From Zymoseptoria tritici IPO323 (lineage: Eukaryota > Ascomycota > Dothideomycetes > Mycosphaerellales > Mycosphaerellaceae), in NCBI RefSeq assembly GCF_000219625.1, contig NC_018218.1:186001-250000 (forward strand): a stretch of DNA of 64,000 bases, given 5' to 3'. Shown here piece by piece: positions 22,380 to 32,599 of the stretch (position 1 is the stretch's first letter; every line of letters starts with the position of its first letter). Position numbers and translations under genes: made by a program. Under the pieces are notes generated by a model, which saw nothing but the letters and a program-made list of their open reading frames with translations, did no database searches and was not told the origin of the DNA.

Positions 22380-25300
22380 GCCTGCAAACAACTCCATCGG
22401 AGAACATTCAAGAACACACTTTCGCGGTCAAGTGGACCGCCACTGAGTCTTCGTCACGTCGACCGAGCATTGATTCAAAGATAAGTCCTCTTCACTTCCC
22501 AGCCACTCATTTCCGCATTTCCATGATGATACTACTTCACGAGCCATGAGATGGCTATGATCATCCGAATGTACAGCCTTTGCCCTGAGGACAAATGCAC
22601 TTCTTTCTCGCACAATTTACCTCTTCGTACCGACCAAAGCTAACATTCTTCAAGCAGAACCACCGACACAAAGCGCCCAACCGAACGCCGCGTTCCCTCC
22701 ACCGCCTTCGGTCAGTACATCTCCCACACAGCAAGACCACAACAACAACGTGATGAAAGATTGGAACAACATACCCACGCTGGAAGCCTTGACAGCCGAT
22801 TGACTCAACCGCCCACCTTGTTGCGCGCGCGTTGAGCACGGCAGGTTGCAGGTCATGCCTTCACTCGACGGCGGATCAAGTTGATGGGAGTTTGGTTGCA
22901 TCTGTAGCCGCTTCAAAATCATCAAGACTTGGACCTGTTCAGTGCCGGTTGAGGGAAGGCGTTCGTTCGATGGTGATACCGCCCTCTACAACGAGCTATC
23001 TGATGGATCAACACATCACGCCGCATCAACAGTCAAACTCGAGAATGAGCTTTGCTGACACGTAGTTTTCTCCTCCGAGAGAACACTCTTGCGGCGCCTG
23101 TCTCTGATGCCCGTTTCAAGGCAAGTCTCTTTGACCTACACGCATTCCCTCTCCGATGATTGTCACAATGGAGCTGACGCTGGACACTTCTGCGGTACCT
23201 GCTGGAACACACAGCAAAGATGGACCAAAATGCCGACATGCAATGCTTACAAAACTCATGACTTGTGTCTTGATCTGAGCGGCCTTCGTCATCAAACATC
23301 ATCTCAACACAGCTTTTGAGGATCACGGCTGACACTTCCTGATTCTACAGATTCGCTCCCTTCCGCTTCCAATCATCGATCACAACAACGGTACGTCGTC
23401 CTCAGCACCCCTCCGCCTTTCGGCCCTTTCCCCTGAAATGATGAGAGCTCCCCGATACTCGTACGAGACAGCGAGCAGCAGAGTTGTGGAATGCTTTCTG
23501 AGCTCCATACTCAACCCTGCGAAGTGGCTAGATTTATCGCCGTCTGGCAGCGGTTGCCGTCTGCCGACAATGGTTTCCGTCACCACGAGAATGAGAATAT
23601 CTGAAAAGCTTCACCACACACACGAACGAGATTTGACGCTTGAACCTCATGCGATCGATCACTGACATGTCATTCTGCAGAATCACAAGACCGACCCTCC
23701 CGTCACCAGAAGCCACGGTACGTACCATTCCTCTACCACTCACCCCTCAAGCCCGGATGATGAGATCTCTCCACTCGTACAAGACCGTCGGCAGCAGAGT
23801 TGTGGAAAAGAGTATGCCACCTGAACTTCACACTCGACCATCGCAAGATGGCTAGCTTCATCGCCGTACTGCGTGGTTGCCGTCTGCCGGCACTGGATTA
23901 TTGCCCACGAGAAAGAGAATGTCTGAACCGCTTCACCACTTGCACGAATTATATCACATACATCATTGACAGAGCCTCACTGACGTACCAGTTGCAGAAC
24001 CACAAGGTCCAACACTACTCTGGAAATCAACACAGCGCACGGTCAGTCGTCCTCGCTCATCACAATACCCATCCCTTTCGCTGCAATGATGAGACTTGCT
24101 CGCATGACCCAGCAGCAGAGGTGTATACTCTACACTCAACCATTGCGACATGGCTTGCTTCATCACGGTGTAGCAGTGGTTGCACCCTGCTGGCAATGAT
24201 ATCGAGCACACATTTCTGATCAGCTTCACCAAATACCCACTCTGATGTCTCCCTGCTTCCGCACACCCTCACTGACATCCCGAATGACAGAACAGCAGAA
24301 CAGCACACCAGCATGGTCCAACGCCGCTTCCATCATCCAATATACCACGCGGTAAGACCTCTTTGTCCACCACCCCATGCCTCCTTTTCCTGCAATGATG
24401 ATTTATTCCAATGTTCCACAAGACCGCTGGCGCCGTCTACTCGACAATCTTCCACTGCAACATGGTCAGCTTCATCGCCGTCTGGCAGTGGTTGCAGGCC
24501 GTTCGCAATGGTTGTTTCAAGGACGTCTGAGCAAATCCATCAAGCACACAACGAATCCAGGTCGCTTCTCTCGCATGCATGGACTGACATCTCACATCGC
24601 AGTATCTCAAGGTCGACCGCCACTTCTCCCTTCTTCGAAGCTCCGAGCCGCGCGGTAAGTCTCTTCCGCTGATCACCAACACCGCTCTCCATCTTGCTGC
24701 AATGATGAAAGATGGGACGAGACAGCTCAGGACTCTTGGGGTCTTCAATCAGCCAGCGAGCCCCTGGGTCAGCTTGGTCGGTGAAGATAACCTCAAGTTT
24801 TCGAAAAGCATATGGTTTCTTCTCGCGTTGAAATCAAAATCTGAGCGCCCACACGAACATTTCCTTCTTCTTTGACCAAGGCCTCAAGCGACTCCACTGA
24901 CACATTGCATCGCAGAGCATCGTCAGACACCTTCACGTTACCGCACCAGCGTCCATCCACGATACAACAGCGATCTCAGATGCTTCACTCACATACCGTC
25001 CACCACACCTCTACTCGCAGAACCGCAAGGCTGACCAGCGGTCCTGCATGCTCCAAACCATGCGGTAAGTCTCTGTCGCTCATCACCAACGCTTCCTCCA
25101 CTTCAACCCCAATGATGAAACAAAAATGCCCCTGCACCATAAAGACAGCTCAGGACTCCTGGGCTCCACAATCAGCCAGCGAGCCTTCGGGTCAGCTTGG
25201 TCGGTGTGGATCGATGCCCGTTGACCGGCTGAATGACTTTTCTTACTGGCAAAATCTGAGCGCTCATACCAACCATTTTCCCTCACACCAACCATTTTCC

Positions 25301-26219
25301 CTCACACCAACACGACTCTCCACGACTCCTCTGACACACCTTACATTCCAGATCATCGCCGGCACCTTCTTGTCATTCCACCAGCGTCCACCCGCAGGAC
25401 AAGAACGATACCGGATCCTTCTCTCGCATACCATCAATCATGCCTCTCCTGGGAGAACAGCAAGAAACACCGGCACTCCTGCAGCCTTTGAGTACTCTGG
25501 TAAGTCTCTTTCGCTCCCCACCAACACGCTCACCTTCCCACTTCCATGATGATACTCCTTTGCGCCCATGCACCAAAAGAGACAGCTCAGGACTCTTGGA
25601 CTCCCCAATCAGCCAGCGCCTTCGGGTCAGCTCGGTCGGTGTGGATCGACACCAGTTGGCCGAAAAGCAAATGGTCGTTGTAATTTCAACTAGCAAAATC
25701 TGATCCCTCCTACCAACCATCTTCTTCTCACCATCAAACTCCTTCCACGACTCCGCTGACACCCTTCACACCACAGATCACTCTCGATACACGCTGCCAT
25801 CATCGACTCCCTCCTCAACGGTACGTCGTCACCACACTCCCCTTCACTTCCTTCCCACCGCCATGATGAAAAAGACACACGCAAAAAGACAGCCGGGCAT
25901 CGCAGAACTCCACAATCAACCAGCGATGCTAATCTTTGATGGCGCTTGGATGGTGGGGCTGGGCTGGATGTTCGACACTGGTTGCTCGATTGGTTGCTCG
26001 ATCGAGGCGATGAACAGATATCTGAGCGGTTCCTTGCACTTCCCCCGTCTTGTTCTTGAGCGTCGCATGACCTTGTGACTGACATCTCCGGAACTTCGCA
26101 GATTGATGGCGGCTTGGAGGACAGGGAGGAGGCAGATGGTGCTTCGATTGCCTGGCTTGTTGAAGGAAGCGAGCATGAGACGCATATGTACCTTTGCAAT
26201 CACATCTTGGTCACTATGA
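22380..26219 (+). CDS. Micro-exon gene built of tandem exon-intron modules, unknown function
   Basis: Exons inferred from splice signals: 22380-22426, 22658-22710, 23082-23120, 23351-23390, 23681-23717, 23998-24041, 24291-24351, 24603-24654, 24916-25064, 25352-25499, 25777-25820 and 26102-26219 (TGA). Most are 37-61 nt. From 23328 on, each acceptor has a CTGAC branch motif about 12-20 nt upstream of CAG, and donors are GTAAGT, GTACGT, GTCAGT or GTAAGA, with one GCAAGT. Introns (about 190-370 bp) are repeats of one another. Spliced in order, one frame stays open throughout and encodes about 240 residues rich in Ser, Thr, Pro, Arg and His, for example PPTQSAQPNAAFPPPPS. No signal peptide, 5' end or family is recognised. 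Because the other two frames are also almost stop-free, the coding frame, or even coding status, is not proven; a processed non-coding RNA remains possible. Confidence 0.45.
22427..26101 (+). repeat. Tandem diverged repeats forming the introns of the micro-exon array
   Basis: Units of about 305-435 bp. The 5' group shares an internal word near 23470, 23796, 24108 and 24425 (AGCAGAGTTGTGGAA and later GCTTCATCGCCGT). The 3' group shares GACAGCTCAGGACTC and CAATCAGCCAGCGAG near 24721, 25144 and 25581, with a weaker copy at 25889. Unit boundaries coincide with splice donors, so duplication multiplied exon and intron together. A 226-codon open frame (24872-25549) even runs through two exons and the intron between them. 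Confidence 0.7.
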
Positions 26220-27432
26220 TTTCTCTTCCACAACGTCGCAACGTGCTCTTTCATCGTTTTGTGAGTGCCTTTTCGCTTCCAAAAAGCCGGAGTCCGGTCA
26301 TGGCTCCATGAAAGCGAGACTGCGTGCTGGCTCAAAGCCGACCAGAGATTCCACCAAACCTCGCCTTCGACCTCAACGCCCTCGCCCTCAACGCCATCGC
26401 AGTGCCTGGTTACCCAGTCTACCACGGCGACGGCCATGGGTACCGCCCAGTCTCATGCTGCCGTCGATCGGGCGTCACTGTCTCCAACACTTGCATATAT
26501 GATGGCTCCCTCGTTCGGAACCCCTCGAATCCCGCATCATGCTCGTCGCCGCGCTCGCCGATAACACGCCAATTCGTTCGATTCAGGTCCTAAGGGGCCT
26601 TGCGATTGTTCCAATGATCAGTGTTGGGGCTAGATGTGGTGGGAGGCGGGAGTCGAGTCGATGAAATCGTGGAGTTTTGCTCCCTCCCGTGGGTGAGAAT
26701 TGTGCGAAGGACAGCTGTGGGCATGCGAAGTGGGAAGAACAGGATCGCAGGGAGTCACTCCGGAGAAAGTGTTGTATTGAACGAATCCTGTATCGGCACC
26801 TTCAGCTCGAGGCTCAATGTCCTTCTGATTTGACTTCCAACCCTCCATCTTCAATGTAAGCAGCAAAAGATGTGCTTGCATGCTGTCAGTGTCGGGATAT
26901 CCTCCAGCGGACAATACGGTCGAACAGCATGCGTGAGTCCGCGTTGACCTCTCAACTCTCGTATCTCCTTTCGCTTTCCTCTGCGTCAAATTGCTGTTTG
27001 CAGACCCAATCCAGAGTCCTCGATTCATGCCAATGCAATTCTACGCATGCGGACGCCGTCCGCATCTTTTCCCCATGGTTCCCGATTTGGATGCAGACTA
27101 GCACCAGTATTACCGTCCAGCAATGTAACTCTCGTAACGGTTTTATTTCTACACGTGTGATGCTCGGTCCTCATCATGGGGTGTTCAAGCTCGTCCGCAA
27201 AGGATCCAGGACTTTTAGCACGAACAGCAGCAAGTCACTCGGCAGCGGAACTCAGTGAGGTAGCATCGATCGACCGTGGTATCGACCGTGGTATCGGCTC
27301 TGGGCATTGATGGAGAGGAGCGGAGCCCACAAAACACAGGCCTTTTGCTCGGACGCTGGAGGGTCGGCTTGGTCAAAGCTGTATGAACGTTACCACTGGT
27401 CGCTGATTCCCGCACGCTAGCTCATGTGCCTT
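26220..27432. other. Intergenic, no supported gene
   Basis: Frames at 26265-26593 (plus) and 26630-27028 (minus) are open but carry no motif and no splice-consistent continuation. It may hold the 3' flank of the micro-exon array. Confidence 0.4.
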
Positions 27433-27563
27433 GTTGGCTCCTTGATGGCTCCTTGTTGGCTCCTTGATGGCTCCTTGTCGGCTCCTTGTTGGCTGCTTGT
27501 TGGCTCCTTGTTGGCTCCTCGTTGGCTGCTTGTTGGCTCCTCGCTGGCTCCCTGTTGGCTCAC
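27433..27563. repeat. 11-bp minisatellite, about 12 copies
   Basis: Tandem units of GTTGGCTCCTT with single-base variants (GATGGCTCCTT, GTCGGCTCCTT, GTTGGCTGCTT, GTTGGCTCCTC). The 11-bp period cycles through all frames, so open frames over it are artefacts. Confidence 0.9.
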
Positions 27564-27574
27564 ATCGCCCCGCA

Positions 27575-27653
27575 AGCGCCATTCGCCCATCGCAAACCAC
27601 AAAACGAACATGCTAGCGCCATTCGCCCATCGCAAACCACAAAACGAACATGC
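27575..27653. repeat. Perfect 40-bp direct duplication
   Basis: Two adjacent identical copies starting AGCGCCATTCGCCCATCGCA at 27575 and 27615, immediately after the minisatellite. Likely a replication-slippage product. Confidence 0.9.
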
Positions 27654-27892
27654 ACACACACTCAGAAAACCTCAACCCATCCCATGGGCCCAGAGAAACC
27701 ATCTTGAATACCGCCGTAGAAGATATAATATCAACAACACATCAATCGTCCAATATTCCCCTCCAAGTCTCCCAATTCACCCCTTTCAATCCTTTCATCC
27801 CCTCTCGGCCCGACCGTCCACAAATCCAAAGGCCTCCCTCACCCACCACACACCTCGAAACCTAGCGGACTCCTCCTCAAACCCATCCCATC

Positions 27893-30649
27893 CTACCGGT
27901 ACGGATCATAGTCACTTCCACTATCGTAATCATACCCATTATACGTATCCTCCACCGCGGGAGGGACGACCGCAGGGGGTACTGCCTTCCTTTCAATTCC
28001 GCTCCCCTTCCTCTCAATCCCATTTCCATTCGCATTCGCATTCGCATGTCCCGCACCATTCGTCGTCGGAGCAGCATTCGAAACACCCATCGCCTCCCTC
28101 GCCGCCGCCACCGCGCCCGAACTATGATTCGGATTAAACTTACTTTCCGGAGGGACGAAGTCATCATCACCCTTCAAACCCGGATTGGGAGTCACACCGC
28201 CGACGGAAGGGGAGGTGTTCGCGGAGTCGTCGTTCCATTTACCCGCCCAGCCGAACCAGCCTTTTTTCGCGCCTTGTACGGCGGCGGATTCGGGGTTCAC
28301 GCTCGGCTGGGTGTGGTCTTGTGACTGTTGTTGTTGCGGTGCTGTTGGAGGGGCCAGCTGTGGAACGTTGAGGGAAAATGTTCCGTTGCCGAGGGTTTCT
28401 AGGCCGTAGCTGTCTCGGCCGTAGTGGCTTTCATCATCTGTCTCGGATTCTTCTGCAACTTCTCGTCCGGTGGGTTGAACGTGGAGGAAGCTGGCGTCCG
28501 TGCCATTTGCGGCTTCGTCTTGACCGGTGGGTCGGATGCGCACGGCTTTGATGAGCTCTACCACTGCTGCTGTCAGGTTGCTCGCTGCTGCATCGAGGAG
28601 CGCAACGGGTGAGAGACCATGTGAAGCGGCGTGTTGTTTTGTCGCAGTGATGAGCGAGTTGGCCGTGCCAGTCACACGAGCTTGCAGACGAGGTAGCTCA
28701 GCCGGATCCTTCGAACTCCCATTCTCCGAACTCCCATTCTCCGAACTTGCAGCAGCAGAAGTGATGGCTTGAGTGCCTACAACCACGCCCTTGACGCACT
28801 CCAGCATTTGCGCCGTGCTGCTCCCTCGTGCGACACGGAGAAGCTCCTCCACGGCGACCTGAAAAGCAGTGACTTGCACATCCTTAACCCTGCCGTTCTT
28901 GTCGATGAGACCTTCTTGGCGGACCAGGCCTGCTGCATCCAGTCCTCCACCTCCTTGCAGCCCGAGTCCCATGGTCGAGGCTCGGAGGTGCTTGTTCTGA
29001 GCCTTGACCTTCGCATACCGTTGCCGCCATTCGTCGTTGTCTCGTTCGAGTTTTGAGATTTTGGCTGCGAGCTTTTCTTCCTGTTCAATCGCAGCGTCAT
29101 TTTGATTTGACAAGGTTCGCATTTCGCGGAGATATTGCATGGCTTGAGCTTGCACTTCCTGGGTGGTCGACTCTTGCGATGCGAGCGATTGCGTGAGAGC
29201 CTTCAATTTGGCTTCGTAATCTGGAGGCGCAGCGGGTTCGTGAGATGCGATTTGGGCAGCCAGCTTGTCTCGCTCGGTCGCCAAAGTGGAGACCTCGGTC
29301 TCGAGCTGAGAAATGCGGGAGGCTTGCGTTGAGTTGGTGGACTCCAACTGCCGCAGCTCGTTGGCATAGTTCTCCGCATCAGAGGTATGGCGCACTTTCA
29401 GCGCTGAAAGTTCCGATGTGAGCTGCTCCACAAGTAACTGAGCATCGACATGTTTCTGCTCCAGTTCCTCTCGAAGACTTGTCCACTGACTTCGTTCCTC
29501 CTCGTGTCCAGCAGACCTGCTCGAATCCGCCTCGAGTCGACTTTTCAACTCCGCAATCTCTGCTTCTTGTGCCCTGATCTTCTCCTGGTCCTCCGCCGAA
29601 CTGCCCTGTCCTTCACCTGAGGGCGTACGAGCTTGATCCAGTCCGAATGCATCCTCATCATCCTCCGCATCGTCGTCGTCCTCCACCATCGTGCTCTTGT
29701 TCGGGATAATCGTATTGCTCTGAAACTGCTTCGGAAGCGGTCTTCCTAGACTCCCGCCTCCCAAACTCCCCGCCTCGCTCGGCCGTCTGCCTCCTGCTGC
29801 TGCCGGAGGACCTCCATAAGGGCCTCGCTGCCCAGGAGGAAGTGGGCCTCCTGAAGGTCGCATTCCTTGTCGGCTGTATGTGCTGGCATCACTCATATTA
29901 CTCATGGGCCTGCTATTGCCGCCGAGTCGGGGTATCCGTCTTTCCAGCTCGAAGAAAACATCCGTCGCGAGTTGGCGAAAGCGCTCGATTGGGAGAGTGG
30001 AGAGCTTCTGCCTTGCCTGATTTCTCTTCGGGTGGAAGTTGTTCTTGGGCAGCAGAAATCGAGGGACATTCTCCACCCTTTGCATGCGCTCGTCTTCTCT
30101 TCTTATCAACTCGTCGTACACATCTGTGCTGAGCTCCATGAATTGTGTGACCGACAGCCTCAGCAGTTTATCCCGCGCCCGGTTCGGCTTCATATTCCCT
30201 TTCTCGTCTTGCAAGTGTACCGCCAGGTATTGCTTCAACGCCGCGTAATGCCTCTGCAACGCATCCTCTCCCGGGTTAAATTGACTCCTCGAGCTATCGC
30301 GATTGTGCGGTCTCCCTCCCACGCGACCATCATTCGAGGCCGCGAAGGAGCTGGCAGAGGAGGGCGGTCGACCATTGCTGCCAGTAATGGAGGGTCGCGA
30401 GACGTCGGTAGAGCCGCTGGGGTGTTGTGAGGAATGTGGTGAGCCGCCGGCTGTTGGAGGGCGCGCGGTGCCATATGGACCTCCTCGGTATGGTACGTCG
30501 TTCGGTGTGCCGGCGAGGGCTGGTGCTCTGTCTGATGATCCTCCTACTTGACTCCCTCCAAAACTCTCGTAGCGCCCGAGGAGACCCGAATCATTGCTGC
30601 TCATGGACATGGGCGACATGGGCGGCTGCGGTAGACGTGACATGGACAT
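27893..30649 (-). CDS. spa2: Polarisome scaffold protein Spa2-like
   Basis: Single long exon encoding 918 residues from ATG 30649. Two Spa2-homology/GIT repeats lie at about 152-190 (RDKLLRLSVTQFMELSTDVY) and 202-240 (RQKLSTLPIERFRQLATDVF), the defining feature. An acidic segment and a long coiled coil (about 350-580, heptad-like Glu/Leu/Ala) follow, then a conserved C-terminal helical domain (about 600-720), low complexity and the end YNGYDYDSGSDYDPYR. In fungi Spa2 sits at hyphal tips and septa, binds formin and MAPK components and organises polar growth. The frame stays open and protein-like upstream of the ATG (reading DFYTGQHDLADRP and HSNHDDHGRYTPP) to a TAA near 30801, so a short unspotted 5' exon may extend the N terminus. 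Confidence 0.88.
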   Translation of the reverse strand: MSMSRLPQPPMSPMSMSSNDSGLLGRYESFGGSQVGGSSDRAPALAGTPNDVPYRGGPYGTARPPTAGGSPHSSQHPSGSTDVSRPSITGSNGRPPSSASSFAASNDGRVGGRPHNRDSSRSQFNPGEDALQRHYAALKQYLAVHLQDEKGNMKPNRARDKLLRLSVTQFMELSTDVYDELIRREDERMQRVENVPRFLLPKNNFHPKRNQARQKLSTLPIERFRQLATDVFFELERRIPRLGGNSRPMSNMSDASTYSRQGMRPSGGPLPPGQRGPYGGPPAAAGGRRPSEAGSLGGGSLGRPLPKQFQSNTIIPNKSTMVEDDDDAEDDEDAFGLDQARTPSGEGQGSSAEDQEKIRAQEAEIAELKSRLEADSSRSAGHEEERSQWTSLREELEQKHVDAQLLVEQLTSELSALKVRHTSDAENYANELRQLESTNSTQASRISQLETEVSTLATERDKLAAQIASHEPAAPPDYEAKLKALTQSLASQESTTQEVQAQAMQYLREMRTLSNQNDAAIEQEEKLAAKISKLERDNDEWRQRYAKVKAQNKHLRASTMGLGLQGGGGLDAAGLVRQEGLIDKNGRVKDVQVTAFQVAVEELLRVARGSSTAQMLECVKGVVVGTQAITSAAASSENGSSENGSSKDPAELPRLQARVTGTANSLITATKQHAASHGLSPVALLDAAASNLTAAVVELIKAVRIRPTGQDEAANGTDASFLHVQPTGREVAEESETDDESHYGRDSYGLETLGNGTFSLNVPQLAPPTAPQQQQSQDHTQPSVNPESAAVQGAKKGWFGWAGKWNDDSANTSPSVGGVTPNPGLKGDDDFVPPESKFNPNHSSGAVAAAREAMGVSNAAPTTNGAGHANANANGNGIERKGSGIERKAVPPAVVPPAVEDTYNGYDYDSGSDYDPYR

Positions 30650-31708
30650 CGTGGGAGGTGTATATCGGCCGTGATCGTCGTGGTTCGAGTGGGGAATCGG
30701 AGCGGTGTGCTGTCCTGGTCTGTCATACGGTTGCGAGGAGTTCGGCCGGTCCGCGAGATCGTGTTGTCCAGTGTAGAAGTCGCGAGTGGTAGAGTAGCAT
30801 TAGAATTTAGGCAATAGTGAGAGTAGGGGCCAGAAAGGAAAGGAGTGACAAGTCGCAAAAGATCTCGAACAGCGGAAGTCGGGTGGTCGTGGTCGCTGTT
30901 GTCGCAGGTTGTGTCGACTTCGCCTTCCCTTCCGGTGGGACGATGCCTGCAAGATCAGCAATATGCGATTGGGTTCCTCCGACCCTGGACGGGATTTATC
31001 GATTCTGGCCGCGTGCAGAACGTGAGAGTCTTGCAGGGGTCGAGGTCTCGGAAATAATAGTGATCCTGTATGTACTACTGCACTATTCGGGGTTGGAACC
31101 TGAAGCGAGGGATAATGTGGAACTTGGCTCCCAAAGAAGTCGCGCGCGCCTAGAGCGCTTCATCAATATTTGATTGAGAGGAAGAGACGAATCATGACAA
31201 GCTGGAATACGATACACAAGCATAGCACGATCTTCTTCTCCTATTCTCCTATCCTCCTATCCTCCATCCTCCATTGACAATTCACACCGCCCGCACCTCA
31301 ATAATAACGACATTCTCGAAAACTTCCCAAACAAGCCTAATCTCTCCTCCGTGCTCCACCCCTTTTTGACCACTTTCACAAGATGCGACTCCGCCAAGGA
31401 CCGACCAAAAGTAGTCCCTGAGATTCTCCGCTCCAAATCTTCCCTCTCCATCCAATCGCCGCTTGTCTGCTGCAGGTACGCAATTTTCGAGGACTTACTT
31501 GCTTAGATCCGACCAGCGCCGCGCTTGTGTCAACATTTCGGGTGGACAACTCCTTGTGAGCAGAGTGATGGAGAAAGTATACCGAGTGGTTCGGTGATGG
31601 TATTGCCGAGCGAATCGACTGCGTGAGAATTGTCGGCTTTTCGAGAACCATCGGCGAATTGTTGCAGGCTTCGGATGAACGCAGGCCACATCCACTCAAG
31701 ACAGAAAC
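30650..31708. other. Divergent promoter region between spa2 and DUF3605 gene
   Basis: No independent gene seen. 30650-30800 is in frame with spa2 and may be coding if a 5' exon exists. 31225-31270 has a short CT-rich run with repeated CTCCTAT words, compatible with a core promoter of either gene. Confidence 0.4.
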
Positions 31709-32599
31709 ATGCACTCAGAACACTCTCAGAACAACACCACCCTCCAATTCTGGAACACCAACCTCCCCCCACCCCTCCGCACGCCAACCTGTCCCTCCTT
31801 CCTCCTCTACGCCTACTCCAACCCAAAAGACCTCCGCACCCTCTCCACTCCTGACGCACATTTCACTCCGCAAACATGGTCCGAAGTCGCCACTCTCATC
31901 GCGGAGAATCGCCTGGCGGACTTTCAACGAGTGCCGAGTGAACTGTATCGCTATCGGAAATTCGTGGAGGATGTGGAGAGGGAGTGGGGGAGTGTGGTGA
32001 GGTTTTTGGTGAGGCAGAGGTTGGGGTGGGAGGTGGATGGGGAGGGGAGGGTTGTCGGAGAGGGCGGAGTGGACGGTGGAGCGGAACATGTAGGGTGGGA
32101 AGAAGGGTTGGAGAACGAGTGTGAGTCGGGTTGTTCTCTCTGTTTCGCTGTCTGCTTTTGTGGTTTCACTTTCACGATTTCCTTCCGTCGTTTTCGCCGT
32201 GAACTTCATACGATGTACCGAAGCTGACCAACTCACCCAGACCTCTACAAAATCCTCCCCAACGACTGGCCCTACGGCCTCTCACCCTCCATAACCCACC
32301 TAGTAGTCTGGACGAAATTCACTCTCCCCACAGACCCCGACTCTCCGACCGGAGACCTCACACCAGCAGCCAAAAACGCAGTTCAAGCTTTCGTGGATCG
32401 CAAGTTCAGCAGCGTATGTGGCAAGGACAACGTACTGTGGTTTCGCAATGGCGCAGCGTTGAAGAGCGTCAGGGCGGTGGAGCATTTCCATGTTCTGCTG
32501 AGAGATGCGAAGCCGGAGTGGGTGGATGGGTGGACTGGTGGGAGGAAGGCGCTGGCTGAGATGAAGAAGAGGGAAGAGGATGAGGCGGCGGGCAAGTGA
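31709..32599 (+). CDS. DUF3605 protein, N-acetylglucosamine-induced protein 1-like
   Basis: Two exons, 31709-32120 and 32241-32599, with a 120-bp intron (GTGAGT, GCTGACC branch, CCCAG), giving 256 residues. Exon 1 has FWNTNLPPPLRTPTCPSFL and LADFQRVPSELYRYRKF; exon 2 has YKILPNDWPYGLSPSITHLVVWTK and VLWFRNGAALKSV followed by EHFHVLL. This WPYG / HLVVW / FRN / HFHVL succession is typical of the fungal DUF3605 family, named after a Candida gene induced by GlcNAc. Biochemical function is unknown. A Gly/Glu-rich insert at the end of exon 1 is low complexity. Confidence 0.82.

Noticed and set aside
23328..26120. CRISPR-like reading of the repeated units
   Set aside because: Units of 300-430 bp are diverged and have eukaryotic splice sites; no short repeat/spacer structure.
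27424..28137. 237-codon plus frame beginning with Leu/Trp repeats
   Set aside because: Starts in the 11-bp minisatellite and runs into antisense spa2.
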